In this document: piece by piece, positions 50,201-62,328 of the stretch
Numbering within the stretch: the first letter of the stretch is position 1
Layout of the letters: each line of letters begins with the position of its first letter
Notes under the pieces: generated by a model
Database searches by the model: none
Seen by the model: the letters and a program-made list of their open reading frames with translations, nothing else
Told to the model about the DNA's origin: nothing
Assembly (NCBI GenBank): GCA_035771175.1
Contig: CM069608.1
Span: forward strand, 8,211,019-8,275,018
Direction: 5' to 3'
DNA from: Paratinospora sagittata
Taxonomy: Eukaryota > Streptophyta > Magnoliopsida > Ranunculales > Menispermaceae
DNA length: 64,000 bases
Program-made: the position numbers and the translations under genes

Positions 50201-53200
50201 ACCAGGGTGCCATAGCAAACAATATAGATATTCAACATTTTCCATAAACATATAAGTATCAGTAAAGCACATAGAAAAGATAGATTAATTGATGATATTT
50301 GTATCCTTCTTTAGTAAATTAACTGGATTTCAAGTTAACTAAAGCACCTCTCCCCATTACTAAGGTATTACTTTTGACACTATGACCACGTTTCTTCCAA
50401 ATTGCAAAGGAACATATCCTTTGGTACTTTGGGGCAAAGAGGGAAAAATAGAGTTATAGGGATGCAGGTTAGCTAGAAAAAAGATCCATTTGAGATCAAT
50501 TAACTTTTTGACATCTAAAATCACTTATAAGACAAGTAATCAGGTTCTTGATGCTTCTCTAACTTAATTATAGATTGAAAAAGGATCCAGGGTTTGGCTG
50601 TAAATTGACTTCCTTGCCCTTTATACATTCCTACGTGACAAAGACATCCCATTTCTTCTATTTTTCCTTGGTAGGTTCTTTGTGGTGCTTACATCTCAAG
50701 ACACATCATTGTAGTTAACATTGATTTTTTCTTTTTTTTTTCTTTGGAGAAATTGGTGCATCTAACAGTTCCTTATTGTTGTGCAAGTTTACTGGGGCAT
50801 TCAGATTTCTTTCATTGTTCCAGCTTAAATTATCTGCATAAACTGAATTGTGCTAATTGATCTTTCTTCCTACGGGTTTTAAACTTTTAAGCTCCAAATT
50901 TCATTTCCCTTTTTATTGCATATGAAGGTATATAATGTCCTGAAATTGCATTGAAATCTTGGTTTCAGTCCAGTGAAAGGCATGTTTTATTGTGTGATAT
51001 ATCTAAAGCCTGGTGATTACCATCGAATACATTCTCCCGTTGATTGGCATGTTCTTGTCCGCCGCCATTTCTCAGGTATCTTCGTACTAAGGTGTTTGTT
51101 AAGGAAAAGTGAAAATTCTAATGCATCACAAAAAAAGCAAGAGCTGTTTCTTCATCTATATACGTGTAAAAAAATAGACAATTTTGTTAAAACAGTGTGA
51201 CTTTCTCCACTCTGGTGTCTGTGCTCCATCTTTGTTCCTTTTTTACAAGGTTAATATTTTGGTTTTACTTATTTTTAGAATGCAAGTTATAAAAGGGGCC
51301 ACCAAGCAACAAAATTCTACTTTTCTCATTCTCTCTCTCCCTCTCTATTTTCTTCTTTCTTCCCTTTAGTCTTCTTTGTTTATTTATCTCTTTTTGGTCA
51401 TATAATTTCAAAAATAGATAAACTAACCTATGCAATTCAAGTTGTACCAAAGCCTTTGATTCTGAGTTTTTCTTTTTACTGTTTTAGTGATCATGGACTC
51501 GTGGAGCAACAAAATACTATCCTTTTCTCATTCTTTGACTTCTTTGGGGTTTGGTGAGATATAGAATGATTTTAAGAGTAATTGGAGAAAAACTATGGAC
51601 AAGGCATTTGTACTTCTATAATTTGGAAGAAAGCATGAGTTTTGTTGAAAAATTGGCTGGGGGCATTAGGAAATGTATGTCTCTTCCATTAAATTTTGTA
51701 ATAGTTAATGGGTTATGATGGTTACTTTAGAGATTCCAAGAGGTTAAGAAAGGGAGACCCTTCCTTCCTTGTTCATTATTGTCTAGGCTGGATTAGTAAA
51801 TTGATTAGCCATGAATGGAGATGAAGGTCTCATCAGGAAGTGAGATTGGTAATGGGATTTGGTATCAAGATGTTTCTTGCATTCACTCTGCAGATGCACT
51901 ACCAGGGTTTTGGTTGTAGACATGTCTAGATGAGGTTCCTTAAATTCATTCTCTTTTCTCATTTTCCAAAGTGTTCTTTAGTTTCAAAGGAACTCTACTT
52001 AATTCAAACATTATTGGGTGGGAAGAGTGGAGGAGTGAAGATGTATGACTTACTTAGAAGTTTAGGTGACGTTCCAACCACTTATCTAGATCTTGTATTG
52101 CTGTCTAATACCTCCATCCTTGTGGAGATTGATGTGAGAATTTGTTATTGAGATTCTCCACAACTTTGTGGTGGATAGGACAAACAAGTGGGTTTTGAAG
52201 GGAGATCCAGTGGTCCTCAATAGTGTCATTAAGATCATGTTACCAAAGTAGCCATTTAATATCATTTGCATTCACTGTAGGTGGCATGGGGGATTTATTC
52301 AACAAAGACAGATGAGTTATATTCTTTTATATATGAAAAAAGAGTTACTGGGGGTGTTCATGGGTTGGCTTGGTTTTTGGCCAAATACTCACCCCATCCA
52401 ATCAAGTCGAGTTGATTGGAAAGCGTTTGTGTCTTCAAAAGTCAGGTTCTTGGGTTGGATCGTTGCCCTTAGAAAGCTAAGCACTGGTGATGTTCTTCAA
52501 AGGCAGTTTCCAAACTTGTGCATTTCTCCTCAGTGGTGCTATCTTTGCAAGCAGGACAATGAGTCGATTGCCAACATTTTCCCCATTGCTTGGTCTTTCT
52601 GGAAGTTTGGAGGCTCTCATTCTCCAATAGTTACTCTCCAAGGTGAAGACCTTGAAGGGGGTAATGTTTTCAATCACATTGATTAGGTCCTGTCAATGTA
52701 GAAGAAACACTGGAGTGTGGTTTGCCTTGCAATGATGTGGTGAATCTAGAAGGAAAGGTGAGAGTCTTTGATGGGGTTGAGTTGATTCGGGTGTGGTGTG
52801 GGAGAATTCCCATTTCTTGGCATCTATTTGGTTTTTGAAGTGTAATTTGTCTAAAAGGTTTTAGTCTCATTGATTGGATAATGGGGTGGGGAAGCTTTGT
52901 TTTCTCTTAAGCTTTAAGGTGAACATCTCGTCCTCCCCTTTGCCTTGTCTTGTGTTTTTGTATTGTCCTTTTTCCCTTTATGTATATATATATAAATATA
53001 TAGACTCCATTTCTTTTAAAGTCACATCGAAAAGATTTTTACCCAACCTGACTTCGAGTTGGTTTGGGTCTGGTTGGTCTAATTAATTTATGAATTCTAA
53101 AATCTCATGGTCTTGTCAATCTACGGATTCTAAAAAGTCATTTAATAAAATTATTTCAAGTCAAATGTGAAGATTATAATTTTTTTTGGACAGGAAACCA

Positions 53201-56200
53201 AATATATATTAATAGGCATAGGACAATTTACAATACATCAAAACATCTCAAAGTGTATAAGACGTCCTTCTAAGAAGTTTTACAAGCAATCCAATATGGC
53301 ACCACAACCTCGTAGGCTCGTAGCCACTCACTAAAGCCCGTACCCATTTGCCAACCTAGTCGCACTAATTCACCAAGCAACCATGAAGTGAGAGCTCTTC
53401 CAAACCCCTACCGCATATTTGGCACCTTCAAGAATTCTTGTATTCCTTTCCTTTCAAATCGATCACACTACTGTAAACACCAACACTCTCTGACAAATGT
53501 GAGCGTTATAATAGTTCAATAAGATGTTCTCATCCATGCTATTTTTATTATGGTTTTTTAAACAATTTAATTATGGTGACTAACTTTTTTAATTAGTTCG
53601 GGTTGATTCTTCTATAGGTTATCTTTTGTAAAACCATGACCCAATCCAAATTAATAACATTACAAATTCTTAGACCCCATCCAAGCCAATTTGATATTCA
53701 AACCCTCCCAACCCAACCCATAATGATTCGGGTTGCTTTGCTTAGTTGGGTTGGTTGGTAGGGTGAACATCCCTATGAGAAACTACGAAATTCATTACTA
53801 AAGAGGAGGAAGTATTACTGAGGGGAAAATGTCCACAACAAAAAAAGGCTAATTGAAAAAAAGCCCAGTTAATAAGAAAGACCAATCTCTGAAAATATTA
53901 AAGAGCGATCAAACATTAATGGATGAGGGTATCATTCCTAGGGCTAGGAGTGTGAAGAGTTGGTTGTGTAGTTAAAAAGACAGATTTGTTTTTGAATAAA
54001 CTTAAAATAGGGAAATTTTTATAGGGATTTGGGAAGAGGAAGAAGCTTTGTGGGGGACACACACACAGACTTCTGGGTTGAATTTCAATGTGCTTGATAA
54101 TGTATAGATGATGTATACACACCCTCATAATTTGAATACTTGATCTCTAGGTTTTTATCTAGTCAAATTCTGTAATAGTGATGTAGTTAAGCTTCTTAGC
54201 TGGTCCTGTTTTAGGGGATATTCTTGAGTTTTGGTTAGGGATTTTATTTCTCACTTATGTCACCTCTGGTGATCATTATCTGATGTACTTGTCTTTCATG
54301 AACTATTTGTTGAGATTTGTTTCCTATTGTTGATAGATATGTTTCCTGTACAGAATTATTTCCTTAAGGATTTATTTCCTTTAAGGAATATAGCAGTTAC
54401 TAAAATTGTAAATGTAGCCATAAGTACATAGCCCTGTATGTCTATATATATGGAGTTCCTCCATTAAGACATTACATAAGAATAAAGATCCTTTCTCTTC
54501 TCCCGTGGATGTAGGCCATAAAATCGAACCACGTTATATCTTTGTGTCTTTTATTATTTTAACATTGTATCAGAGCCCTAGGTTATTATTACTAGGAAAT
54601 CTGTTTCGGCCTTCATCGTCGAAATCATCATTGTCGGCCTTCATCGCCGGAATCCCCTTGAGTGGCCTTCATTGTTGTCACTGCTGGCACTGCCGGAATA
54701 TTCATCTCTGTTGTTGCTACTGCTGCTGCCGCTGCAACTCGATTTCACGTCGCCGTCATCTTCTTCTTCCTCGGCAACTTCCTCTTCGTCGGACAACTGG
54801 ATCGCCTGCAAATCGCGATCCTCATCTTCCATCGTTTCATTCACATCGCGTGCAACTGGTTTATGCGATTCACTGTTCATCGTCTTCTTCGTCTGGTTCG
54901 TGCGATTCATCATCTTCCATCTGCAATTGGTTCGTCGTCTCTGCAACTTGCGATTCATCGTCTTCCTCGTCTGTCCGTGCGACTGTGCCTGATCGTCGTC
55001 GTCTTCTTCCTCCTACTCCACAGTCGTTAATCTCAATCGTCATCTTCTTCCCCATAGTCATCGTCATCGTCTTTCTTCTGGGGATTGCAAAACGCGACTG
55101 ATTCTGCAACTGATTCTGCATCTCTTCTTCTTTCTCCTCACTGCAAACGCATCGCAATCACTGTTCACAACTGCAAACGCATCGCCTGCAACATTTCTGT
55201 CACTGTTCATCATCTCGGTCGCTGTTCACTGGTTCGACCACTGTTCACTGATTTTGATCACTGTTCACTGGTTCGACCACTGTTCACTGGTTTTGACCAC
55301 TGTTCACTGATTTCGATCACGTATCACTGTTCACTGGTTTTGTTCACTGTTCACTGTTCACTTTTAGATCTATCTTCGTCTGTAACTGTTTCTTCTTCTT
55401 CACATCCTTGAAGAACGACATATTAAAAAAAAAAAAAAAATGTCGGTTACTTCCGAAACAGTGCAGATAGAAGAAACAGTTGATAAAATAGAGAAAGGAG
55501 AACTACCGAACATTCAAGCCGCCTACAGACTTGATGAAAAAAATTATTTGGAGTGGTCTCAGCTGGTACGTACTTTTCTGAAGGGCAGAGGAAAACTAAG
55601 TCATCTTCTGGGCACTGGACCTACACCCGGAGATCCTAAGTTTAGAGCGTGGGATAACGAAGATGCTTCTATAATGGCATGGCTATGGAATTCAATGGCG
55701 CCAAATATTAGCGATACATGCATGTTTCTAACTACTGCCAAAGACATTTGGGATGCCGTTCATCAGACATACTCTAAGGCCTATGATGCAGCCCAAGTGT
55801 ATGAAATTAAAGTGAAAGTTGGAACAACAAAACAAGGCAACATGACAGTCACTGAATATGCCAATGTCTTGAAAAATCTTTGGCAAGAACTTGACCATTA
55901 TAGGTGTATTGAGACTAAATGCCCTGCAGATGCTGTAATTTTAAAAAACTATATTGAGAAGGATCGAGTCTATGACTTCTTGGCTGGACTCAATGCAGAG
56001 TTTGATCAAGTAAGAGTTCAAACTCTCAGCAAAGAGTTACTAACTCTGAATGAGACTATCTCTGCTATCCGGACTGAAGAAAGCAGAAGAAATGTTATGC
56101 TCACACCTCAGAAGTTGGAAGGCTCAGCTATGATCGCCAATCGGGGAAATGATCAGAGGACACACACTCCGCGCGCTGAATCATCAAAGGTCCCAAATCG

Positions 56201-59200
56201 AGACAATAGGGACAATCTAAGGTGTACTTATTGTCAGAAGCCTAGACATACAAGGGAGAAGTGTTGGAAACTTCATGGCAAGCCTTCAACTTCCAGTAAA
56301 GACTGGGGTTACAACGGAGGACAGCAGAAAACCAGTGGTCAAGCACATCTGTCTACTGAACCAGCAATTGCAGCCTCCTCGGTGACAGACGGATTCAGCC
56401 AAGACGATATTGAAAGATTAAAATCTTTGCTTGGCACTCTTGACAAACCCTCAGGTACCTGTTCATTGGCCCATTCAGGTAATTTTCCTATTTCTATTGG
56501 ATTTAACGTCTCAGATAAATCTTTTGCTAACTCTTGGGTTATAGATTCTGGTGCTACTGATCACATGACCAATTCTCCAAATATATTTCATACCTACAAC
56601 CCATGTCCTAGTAGTCGGAAAATAGCCACAGCTGATGGATCATTAACCACAGTTGCTGATATAGGTGATGTTCACATCAGCCCCACCCTTACACTCAGAA
56701 ATGTTCTTCATGTTCCTAAACTATCTACCAATCTTATCTCTATTAAAAAATTGACCCATGATCTGAGTTGTAATGTGACCTTCTTCCCTACTTACTGTGC
56801 ATTTCAGGACCAGGACTTGGGGACGATGATTGGACATGCTAAGGAACAGGACGGGTTGTATTACCTTGAGACACCAGTACATCCTATCAAGAGTACCACT
56901 TCATTTCTCTCTGAGCACAAACTTTCCAATAAAGAAAAACTATGGCTCCATCATCGCCGCCTTGGCCATCCTTCTTTTCGATCTCTTAAAATCATGTTTC
57001 CTTTTTTGTTTAAATCTTTGAATGTTGAAGATTTTCATTGTGAAGTGTGTGAACTTGCGAAACACAAACGTATATCTTTTCCACTTAGCAATGACAGAAG
57101 TTCAGATCCTTGTGATCTCATTCATAGTGATATTTGGGGTCCTTCTCCAATCCCTAATGTTTCTGGAGCGCGATGGTTTGTGTCATTCATTGATGATTGT
57201 ACTAGAGTCTCGTGGATATTCTTATTAAAACAAAAATCCGATGTGAGCTTTATTCTCCCTACCTTCCATAACATGATACAGACCCAATTTGGTGCTAAAA
57301 TCAAGAGATTTCGATCTGACAATGCTCGAGACTATTTTAATCAAACATTGACCAATTACTTCCAAACTGAGGGGATCATTCATGAATCATCCTGTGTTCA
57401 CACTCCACAACAAAATGGAGTTGCTGAAAGAAAAAACGGTCACCTACTTGATACAACCCGAGCCTTTTTATTTCAGCATAATATGCCTAAGTCCTATTGG
57501 GGGGAAGCTGTCCTTACTGCAACACATCTTATTAACCGTCTACCATCCCGGACCCTTGATTTCAAAAGTCCTATGAAAAAGCTACGTCAATTTTATCCTA
57601 AGCTTAAAATCTCCAATAATCTTATACCTAAAATATTCGGGTGTGTTTCATTTGTCCATGTTCACCAACCCAACAGGGGAAAGTTGGACCCTAGAGCTCT
57701 TAAGTGTGTTTTTGTCGGATACTCTTCCACTCAAAAGGGATATAAATGCTATCATCCGCCATCAAAGAAATTCTTTGTCTCAGCCGATGTCACTTTCTAT
57801 GAACCTGATCCCTATTTTACCTCTCCTTCTCTTCCGGGGGAGAATGTCATCATGGAAGATAAGGATCGGAACTCCCTTGATACCCCTTTTGACCTTTTTG
57901 ACCCCTTTACTCTCCAACAAACCAAACCTGAATCTCCCACAACCCCTGTACCCAATGACGAACCTAAGGATCGGATGACTGGACAAGTGTACTCAAGGAA
58001 TAAAGCCGCAGCTCCTGAACCAATGCAAGCTCAAGAATCTGAACCAATCCCTGAGAATGAGGTAACAAACCTTGAACCCTCCTTACAAATTTCATTAGTT
58101 CCTGAAACTAACAATGATCTTTTCGCCTCTGAACCTGACAATGACCTTCCCATTGCCATTAGAAAGGGAACAAGGGAATGCACTAAATATCCCTTGTATC
58201 CATTATCTCATGTTGTATCCTTTGAGAAGTTCTCACAAACCCATAAGAGTTTTCTTACCAGCCTAAATAATATCCAGACTCCTACGTCATTATCCGAGGC
58301 TTTATCTAATACAAATTGGAAACAAGCTATGAATGTGGAAATGGAAGCCCTGGAGAAAAATACAACATGGGAGTTGGTAGACTTGCCTCCAGGAAAGAAA
58401 CCTGTTGGATGCAAATGGGTTTATACAGTAAAATACAAAGCAGATGGGTCACTAGAGCGCTACAAGGCAAGATTGGTAGCCAAAGGATATACTTAGACAT
58501 ATGGTGTGGACTATCAAGAGACATTTGCTCCAGTTGCAAAAATGAATACTGTGAGACTTCTTTTGTCATTGGCAGCTAATTATGACTGGGATCTGCAACA
58601 ATTTGATGTAAAAAACGCATTTTTACATGGGGATTTAGAGGAAGAAATCTATATGGAAGTACCTCCAGGATTTGGCACCACAGATAAAGTGTGCAAATTA
58701 AAAAAGGCCCTGTATGGACTTAAGCAATCTCCGAGGGCATGGTTTGGTCGGTTTGCCAAAGTAATGACAAGTATGGGATATAAACAAAGCCAAGGAGATC
58801 ACACTTTGTTTATTAAGCACTCGACTTCAGGGGGAGTTACAGCTCTATTAGTATATGTTGATGACATCATCATGACAGGAAACAATGAGAACGAGAGACA
58901 AAACTTGAAGCGGTGTTTGACCGAAGAATTTGAGATCAAGGAATTAGGGAGATTGAAATACTTCCTAGGGATTGAAGTGACACACTCTAAACATGGAATC
59001 TTTATCTCTCAACAGAAGTACATTACAGACCTTCTTAAAGAAACAGGGAAACTAGCATGCAAACCAATGAATACTCCTATTGATCTTAATCACAAGCTTG
59101 GAGAAGCTAAAGAAGCGCCGACTGTTAATAAAGAGACGTATCAAAGACTAGTAGGAAGACTCATCTATCTCTCTCACACAAGACCTGATATTGCATATGC

Positions 59201-62200
59201 AGTGAGTGTAATAAGTCAGTTCATGCACAATCCTAAAGATATTCATTTGCAAGCGGCTAATCGCGTTCTACAGTATCTTAAAGGGACTCCAGGACAGGGT
59301 ATCTTATTTAAACGACACACAGGAATGGTCCTTGAAGCATATACTGATTCAGACTATGCTGGTTCAGTAGTTGACAGAAGATCAACTACTGGATATTGTA
59401 CGGTTCTTGGTGGAAATTTGGTGACATGGCGAAGTAAAAAACAGAATGTAGTGGCCAGATCTAGTGCTGAAGCAGAATTCCGAGCAATGGCACAAGGGGT
59501 TTGTGAGTTATTATAGTTGCAGATAATTTTAACAGATTTGAAAATACACTGGGATGGCCCTATGAGACTCTATTGTGACAATAAATCTGCAATTAGCATT
59601 GCCCATAACCCAGTTCAACATGATCGAACCAAGCATATAGAAATTGATAGACACTTTATTAAAGAGAAGCTTGATAGTGGGTTGATCTGTACTCCATATA
59701 TGTCTACCAATAATCCGCTCGCCGATATGCTCACTAAAGGGTTAAATCATACTGCATTTCAAGCAAATGTGTCCAAGCTGGGAATGGTAAACCTTTATTC
59801 ACCAGCTTGAGGGGGAGTGTTGAGATTTGTTTCCTATTGTTGATAGATATGTTTCTTGTACAGAATTATTTCCTTAAGGATTTATTTCCTTTAAGGAATA
59901 TAGCAGTTACTAAAATTGTAAATGTAGCCATAAGTACATAGCCCTGTATGTCTATATATATGGAGTTCCTCCATTAAGACATTACATAAGAATAAAGATC
60001 CTTTCTCTTCTCCCGTGGATGTAGGCCATAAAACCGAACCACGGTATATCTTTGTGTCTTTTATTATTTTAACACTATTAATATCACAACTTGTTTCTGC
60101 TCAAAAAAATAAAAATAAAAAAAAATAAAATTCTGTAATAATGGAAAAGGCAAGAGGACTCCAAGCTAGGGTGGAGAGCATAAGACAGAGAAAGAGAAGT
60201 AAAACAAAGTAGTGTAAGTGGTTCTAGAGAACTTTAGAGAGCAGGTCTTTTACTAGTTCTTTGGTATTTATGCTATACATGTACAGAAGTACTATTTTCT
60301 TGTACTTCTCCTATGTTGCCCACAACCACATAACTTAACAACTAGAATTTTTATAACTAGAAATATGCCCTTCTAAGGTATTGAAACTCTAAGGACTTTC
60401 CTAAGAAGGGTGGTTGGGGAAGATGCTGTCAATAGCAATTGCTTGGGATCTTTGGATGGAAAGAGATGTGTATGAAGAAATAGGATTGCGCACTCATCAT
60501 ATGTTATCATGAAAATCAAAGGGTTGTTATCTGATTAGGTCTAGCATTTTATAAAATGCATGGAATTCTATTTTGTATTTTCATGTTGAAATGAACTGGA
60601 CCGTTGTGTCATGCATAGTAACCTTTTTATTTTTCTTTGTTAGTTATTTCTTTTCGTATTGCTTGCTTCCTATGTCATGTGGACCTTTTGTGCCATAAGC
60701 ATGTTCTATTTTGAGAGGTTAGAGGGGAAGCTTATTTATTTATCTTTTAAATGTCCAATTCTAGGTATCTTCCATTGTTGTAGGCTAGTTTATGCATTCG
60801 CTTTTGGGTGACATCTTGAGATTGTCTCAAGGGACTTAGATCTCGTTTGGTTTGTGATTCATATACAGTTTTCTATATTTGAAAACTTGAAAAACACAAA
60901 AAATGCATTTGGTTGATTGAATTGAAAAACATTTTTTCCAAATTTTTTATCAATAAAATAGAATTTTTTATGTTTATATTGTATCTTTATTTTCAAATCA
61001 TGAACCAAACACGGCCTTAGTTACCTACTTCATCACTTGGGAAGGGATTGCTAATCATGCAAGGTTTGTCGTCAAGATTGTACTTCTTCTTGAAGCTTAA
61101 TGACTCTCTACCGTTAAAGACATTAAATATACATTGTCTTGTACGTTACGATGAAAGAAGAGCATTTCGAGATTGATAGGTAAATATGTATGGGGTAGGA
61201 CCCATGGACTCATGAAATAATCCTTGTAGTTGTTTTGACTTAATAAAAGCTTTGGAATTGCTCCCATTATTTTATGATAATAATCTTGTTATTAAAATAA
61301 CCATCTTTTGGAAAAAAAAACCTGTCCCAAAATTGATTGCTTATTTAAATATGGTATTGAAACTGTATTACTAGAAACCTTCCATTTCCCCATTGATTTT
61401 GTAAAACAATTTGAATAGAAAAACTATTTTTAAAAAGATATGATATTTTTCTGTGACTGCTCTTTCTGCTAAGAAGTTTATCATCACAAAAAATTGGCTT
61501 ATTCTAAGATTTCTAAGTGGGTCAATTTTAAATCTTTTTACTGAAGAGACTATCTTCACCAAAAATTGGTTTATATATAAACTGAAGGCTAGTTTTGGTT
61601 TGCCAATGGGAATTTAAAGGACCAACTGCTAATTTTCCACAAAGGTATCAGACTCTATCTATTTGCAATGTAGTTTGAAAAGTGAATGAGATGCAGTGTG
61701 CATGTCTATTTGAGGGCACCAAACAACCTTTAGGCTTAAGCCTCAGTAATGTGATGTGAGGAGATGTTTTGGAAATGCTTACTTGTCTTTTCTAGCATTC
61801 AGTGTGCTCTTTGTCCCCTTTGGTTGGAAGGGCAATGCTACTGATTTACATGTTTGTTTTCCAAATTTATGAATAACAGCCAAGTGTATGGGAAGCTCAT
61901 GCAACAAAGTCCATCTTTCTCTTATTTTTTCCTCTTTTCTCTTTATGTCTTCTCCCATTACTTATCTTTCTATATTTTCCATCAAAACCTTGAAAGATTG
62001 TTTCTAGTCTCTCTTATGATTGTGTGGCTTTCATAAGTGCTATTTGATGAGTTTTTTTTTTTTTTCTTTTTTTTTTTAAAAAAAACTTTTGTTTCTTGTT
62101 ATCTTGTAGTTAGAAAGATAGTTCTTTATAATGTTTTCATTATAAATATATGTTTTTGTTGCTACTTGCTACTATCATTTTGCAGGTCAACTTTTCCCTT

Positions 62201-62253
62201 TGCATGAACGTGGTAGACGAACAATAAGAAATCTCTATGTTGAGAATGAAAGG
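41290..62253 (+). CDS. PSD1: Phosphatidylserine decarboxylase proenzyme, mitochondrial type (partial, 3' end outside)
   Basis: Makes phosphatidylethanolamine from phosphatidylserine at the mitochondrial inner membrane. Nine exons join in frame: 41290-41449, 41564-41652, 43876-43929, 44046-44111, 44760-44820, 49108-49217, 49339-49589, 50969-51075, 62186-62253. The N-terminus is rich in Arg/Ser (mitochondrial presequence), then GNSFLLPGATVATVLMLGVL (probable membrane anchor). Conserved family stretches: LPLRSISRVWG, RPYVYKAWARAFHS, LRDFFVRTLKEG, VSPVDGTI, YLKPGDYHRIHSPVDW, RTIRNLYVENER. The GST self-cleavage site and C-terminus should follow in exons beyond 64000. Exon 7/8 junction uses TG|T (Cys). 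Introns 5 (4.3 kb) and 8 (11.1 kb) are swollen by insertions, yet no exon is damaged. Start is the first Met with presequence-like composition. Confidence 0.93.
45703..46903 (-). mobile_element. ~1.2-kb unclassified retroelement-like repeat in PSD1 intron 5
   Basis: Differs in texture from its flanks. On the minus strand it starts TGATAAGTCATTTATG and has ACTTATCA near its other end (45750), then a conserved-looking end (CGTACCCTTGCGGTTTG). Flanks read ATGCTTG (45696-45702) and ATGCTCG (46904-46910), a possible 7-bp target duplication with one change. Contains a short repeat series AGAG(T/C)CGCAGC...TCTTAAG at 46620-46715. No coding capacity; could be a solo LTR or a non-autonomous element. 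Confidence 0.5.
48474..48660. repeat. Imperfect tandem duplication in PSD1 intron 5
   Basis: The stretch from CAACACTATGTTGCAATCC at 48474 to GCCTTCTGT at about 48554 recurs from 48587 (AACACTGTTGCAATCCACCA) with an internal deletion. No function suggested. Confidence 0.75.
51530..53000 (+). mobile_element. LINE relic (reverse transcriptase and zf-RVT parts) in PSD1 intron 8
   Basis: Frame-broken + strand pieces match plant LINE ORF2 in order: an RT-palm-like RG..KGDP..LFIIV block near 51730-51785, then IHFADDA-like residues near 51880-51900, then at 52312-52686 the zinc-binding RT-associated domain: KVRFLGWIVALRKLSTGDVL and ISPQWCYLCKQDNESI. The following 300 bp, ending in a T/A-rich tail near 52980-53000, look like a LINE 3' UTR. 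Many stops; long dead. Same orientation as the host gene. Confidence 0.75.
53170..53520 (-). repeat. Retroposon 3' tail-like sequence in PSD1 intron 8
   Basis: On the minus strand ends ...TTAATATATATTTGGTTTCCTGTCC followed by an A8 run, the kind of 3' end seen on polyadenylated plant retroposons. No coding match. Confidence 0.35.
54308..54564 (+). repeat. 5' LTR of the copia element (257 bp)
   Basis: TGTTGAGATT...TTTTAACA. A TATATATATGGAG box at about 54443-54455 probably positions transcription start; AATAAAG at 54481-54487 resembles a polyadenylation signal. Confidence 0.95.
54566..54577 (+). other. Copia primer-binding site
   Basis: TGTATCAGAGCC, one base off the usual initiator tRNA-Met complement (TGGTATCAGAGC), directly after the LTR. 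Confidence 0.85.
54578..55439 (+). other. Long copia leader with pyrimidine-rich and tandem-repeat tracts
   Basis: About 860 bp between primer-binding site and gag ATG. 54600-55080 is TCG/TTC-rich and open in several frames but without recognised domains. From 55197 to 55362 a ~20-bp unit built on CACTGTTCACTGGTT(T/C)GAC repeats about seven times. An A17 run ends just before the gag ATG. Confidence 0.85.
55440..59810 (+). pseudogene. Copia gag-pol polyprotein with two in-frame TAG stops
   Basis: One 1456-codon frame. Gag with zinc knuckle CTYCQKPRHTREKC (262-275); aspartic protease DSGA (369-372); integrase zinc-binding HHCC (from ~504) and catalytic triad Asp564, Asp627, Glu663 with the D-35-E spacing; reverse transcriptase with YVDD (58854-58865); RNase H (TDSDYAG, SSAEAEFRAM, then LYCDNKSAISIAHNPV). 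TAG at 58494-58496 falls early in the reverse transcriptase and TAG at 59514-59516 in RNase H; the frame is intact on both sides of each. A normal stop TGA is at 59808-59810, nine bases before the polypurine tract. Order PR-IN-RT-RH marks it as copia. Gag, protease and integrase remain open. Confidence 0.95.
59809..59817 (+). other. Copia polypurine tract
   Basis: GAGGGGGAG immediately before the 3' LTR; primes plus-strand synthesis. Confidence 0.9.
59818..60074 (+). repeat. 3' LTR of the copia element (257 bp)
   Basis: Same length as the 5' LTR; three differences seen (positions matching 54346, 54524 and 54534 of the 5' copy). Ends at AACA followed by CTATT. Confidence 0.95.
60839..61018. 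mobile_element. MITE, copy 3 of a three-copy family, in PSD1 intron 8
   Basis: Ends ATCTCGTTTGGTTTGTGATTC and, inverted, GGCCGTGTTTGGTTCATGATT. Interior has the family's GAAAA...TTTGGTTGATTGAA layout. CTTAG occurs on both sides (60834-60838 and 61016-61020) and may be a target duplication. Confidence 0.7.
61021..62185 (+). other. Right part of PSD1 intron 8
   Basis: No gene or element recognised; T-runs near 62052-62080 precede the TTTTGCAG acceptor of exon 9. Confidence 0.6.
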
Positions 62254-62328
62254 GTAATGAATTGGTGGATATGATTATTAAACTTTTTATTTATTTATTT
62301 ATTTTCCTTTTGTTTTATAACCATTTGA

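Larger units (their letters stand above)
54308..60074 (+). mobile_element. Full-length Ty1/copia retrotransposon in PSD1 intron 8
   Basis: 5767-bp element with two 257-bp LTRs, primer-binding site, long leader, gag-pol and polypurine tract, flanked by a perfect 5-bp target duplication CTATT (54303-54307 and 60075-60079). The LTRs differ at three positions by eye (about 1.2%), so insertion is recent. It lies in the sense orientation of PSD1. The polyprotein has two in-frame TAG stops, so this copy is not autonomous, though its RNA could in principle be mobilised by relatives. Confidence 0.97.

Noticed and set aside
54505..55157. Open frames of 100-200 codons on both strands in the copia leader
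   Set aside because: Low-complexity Ser/Arg/Cys or Asp/Glu-rich products from TCG/TTC repeats; no domains; position fits an untranslated leader.
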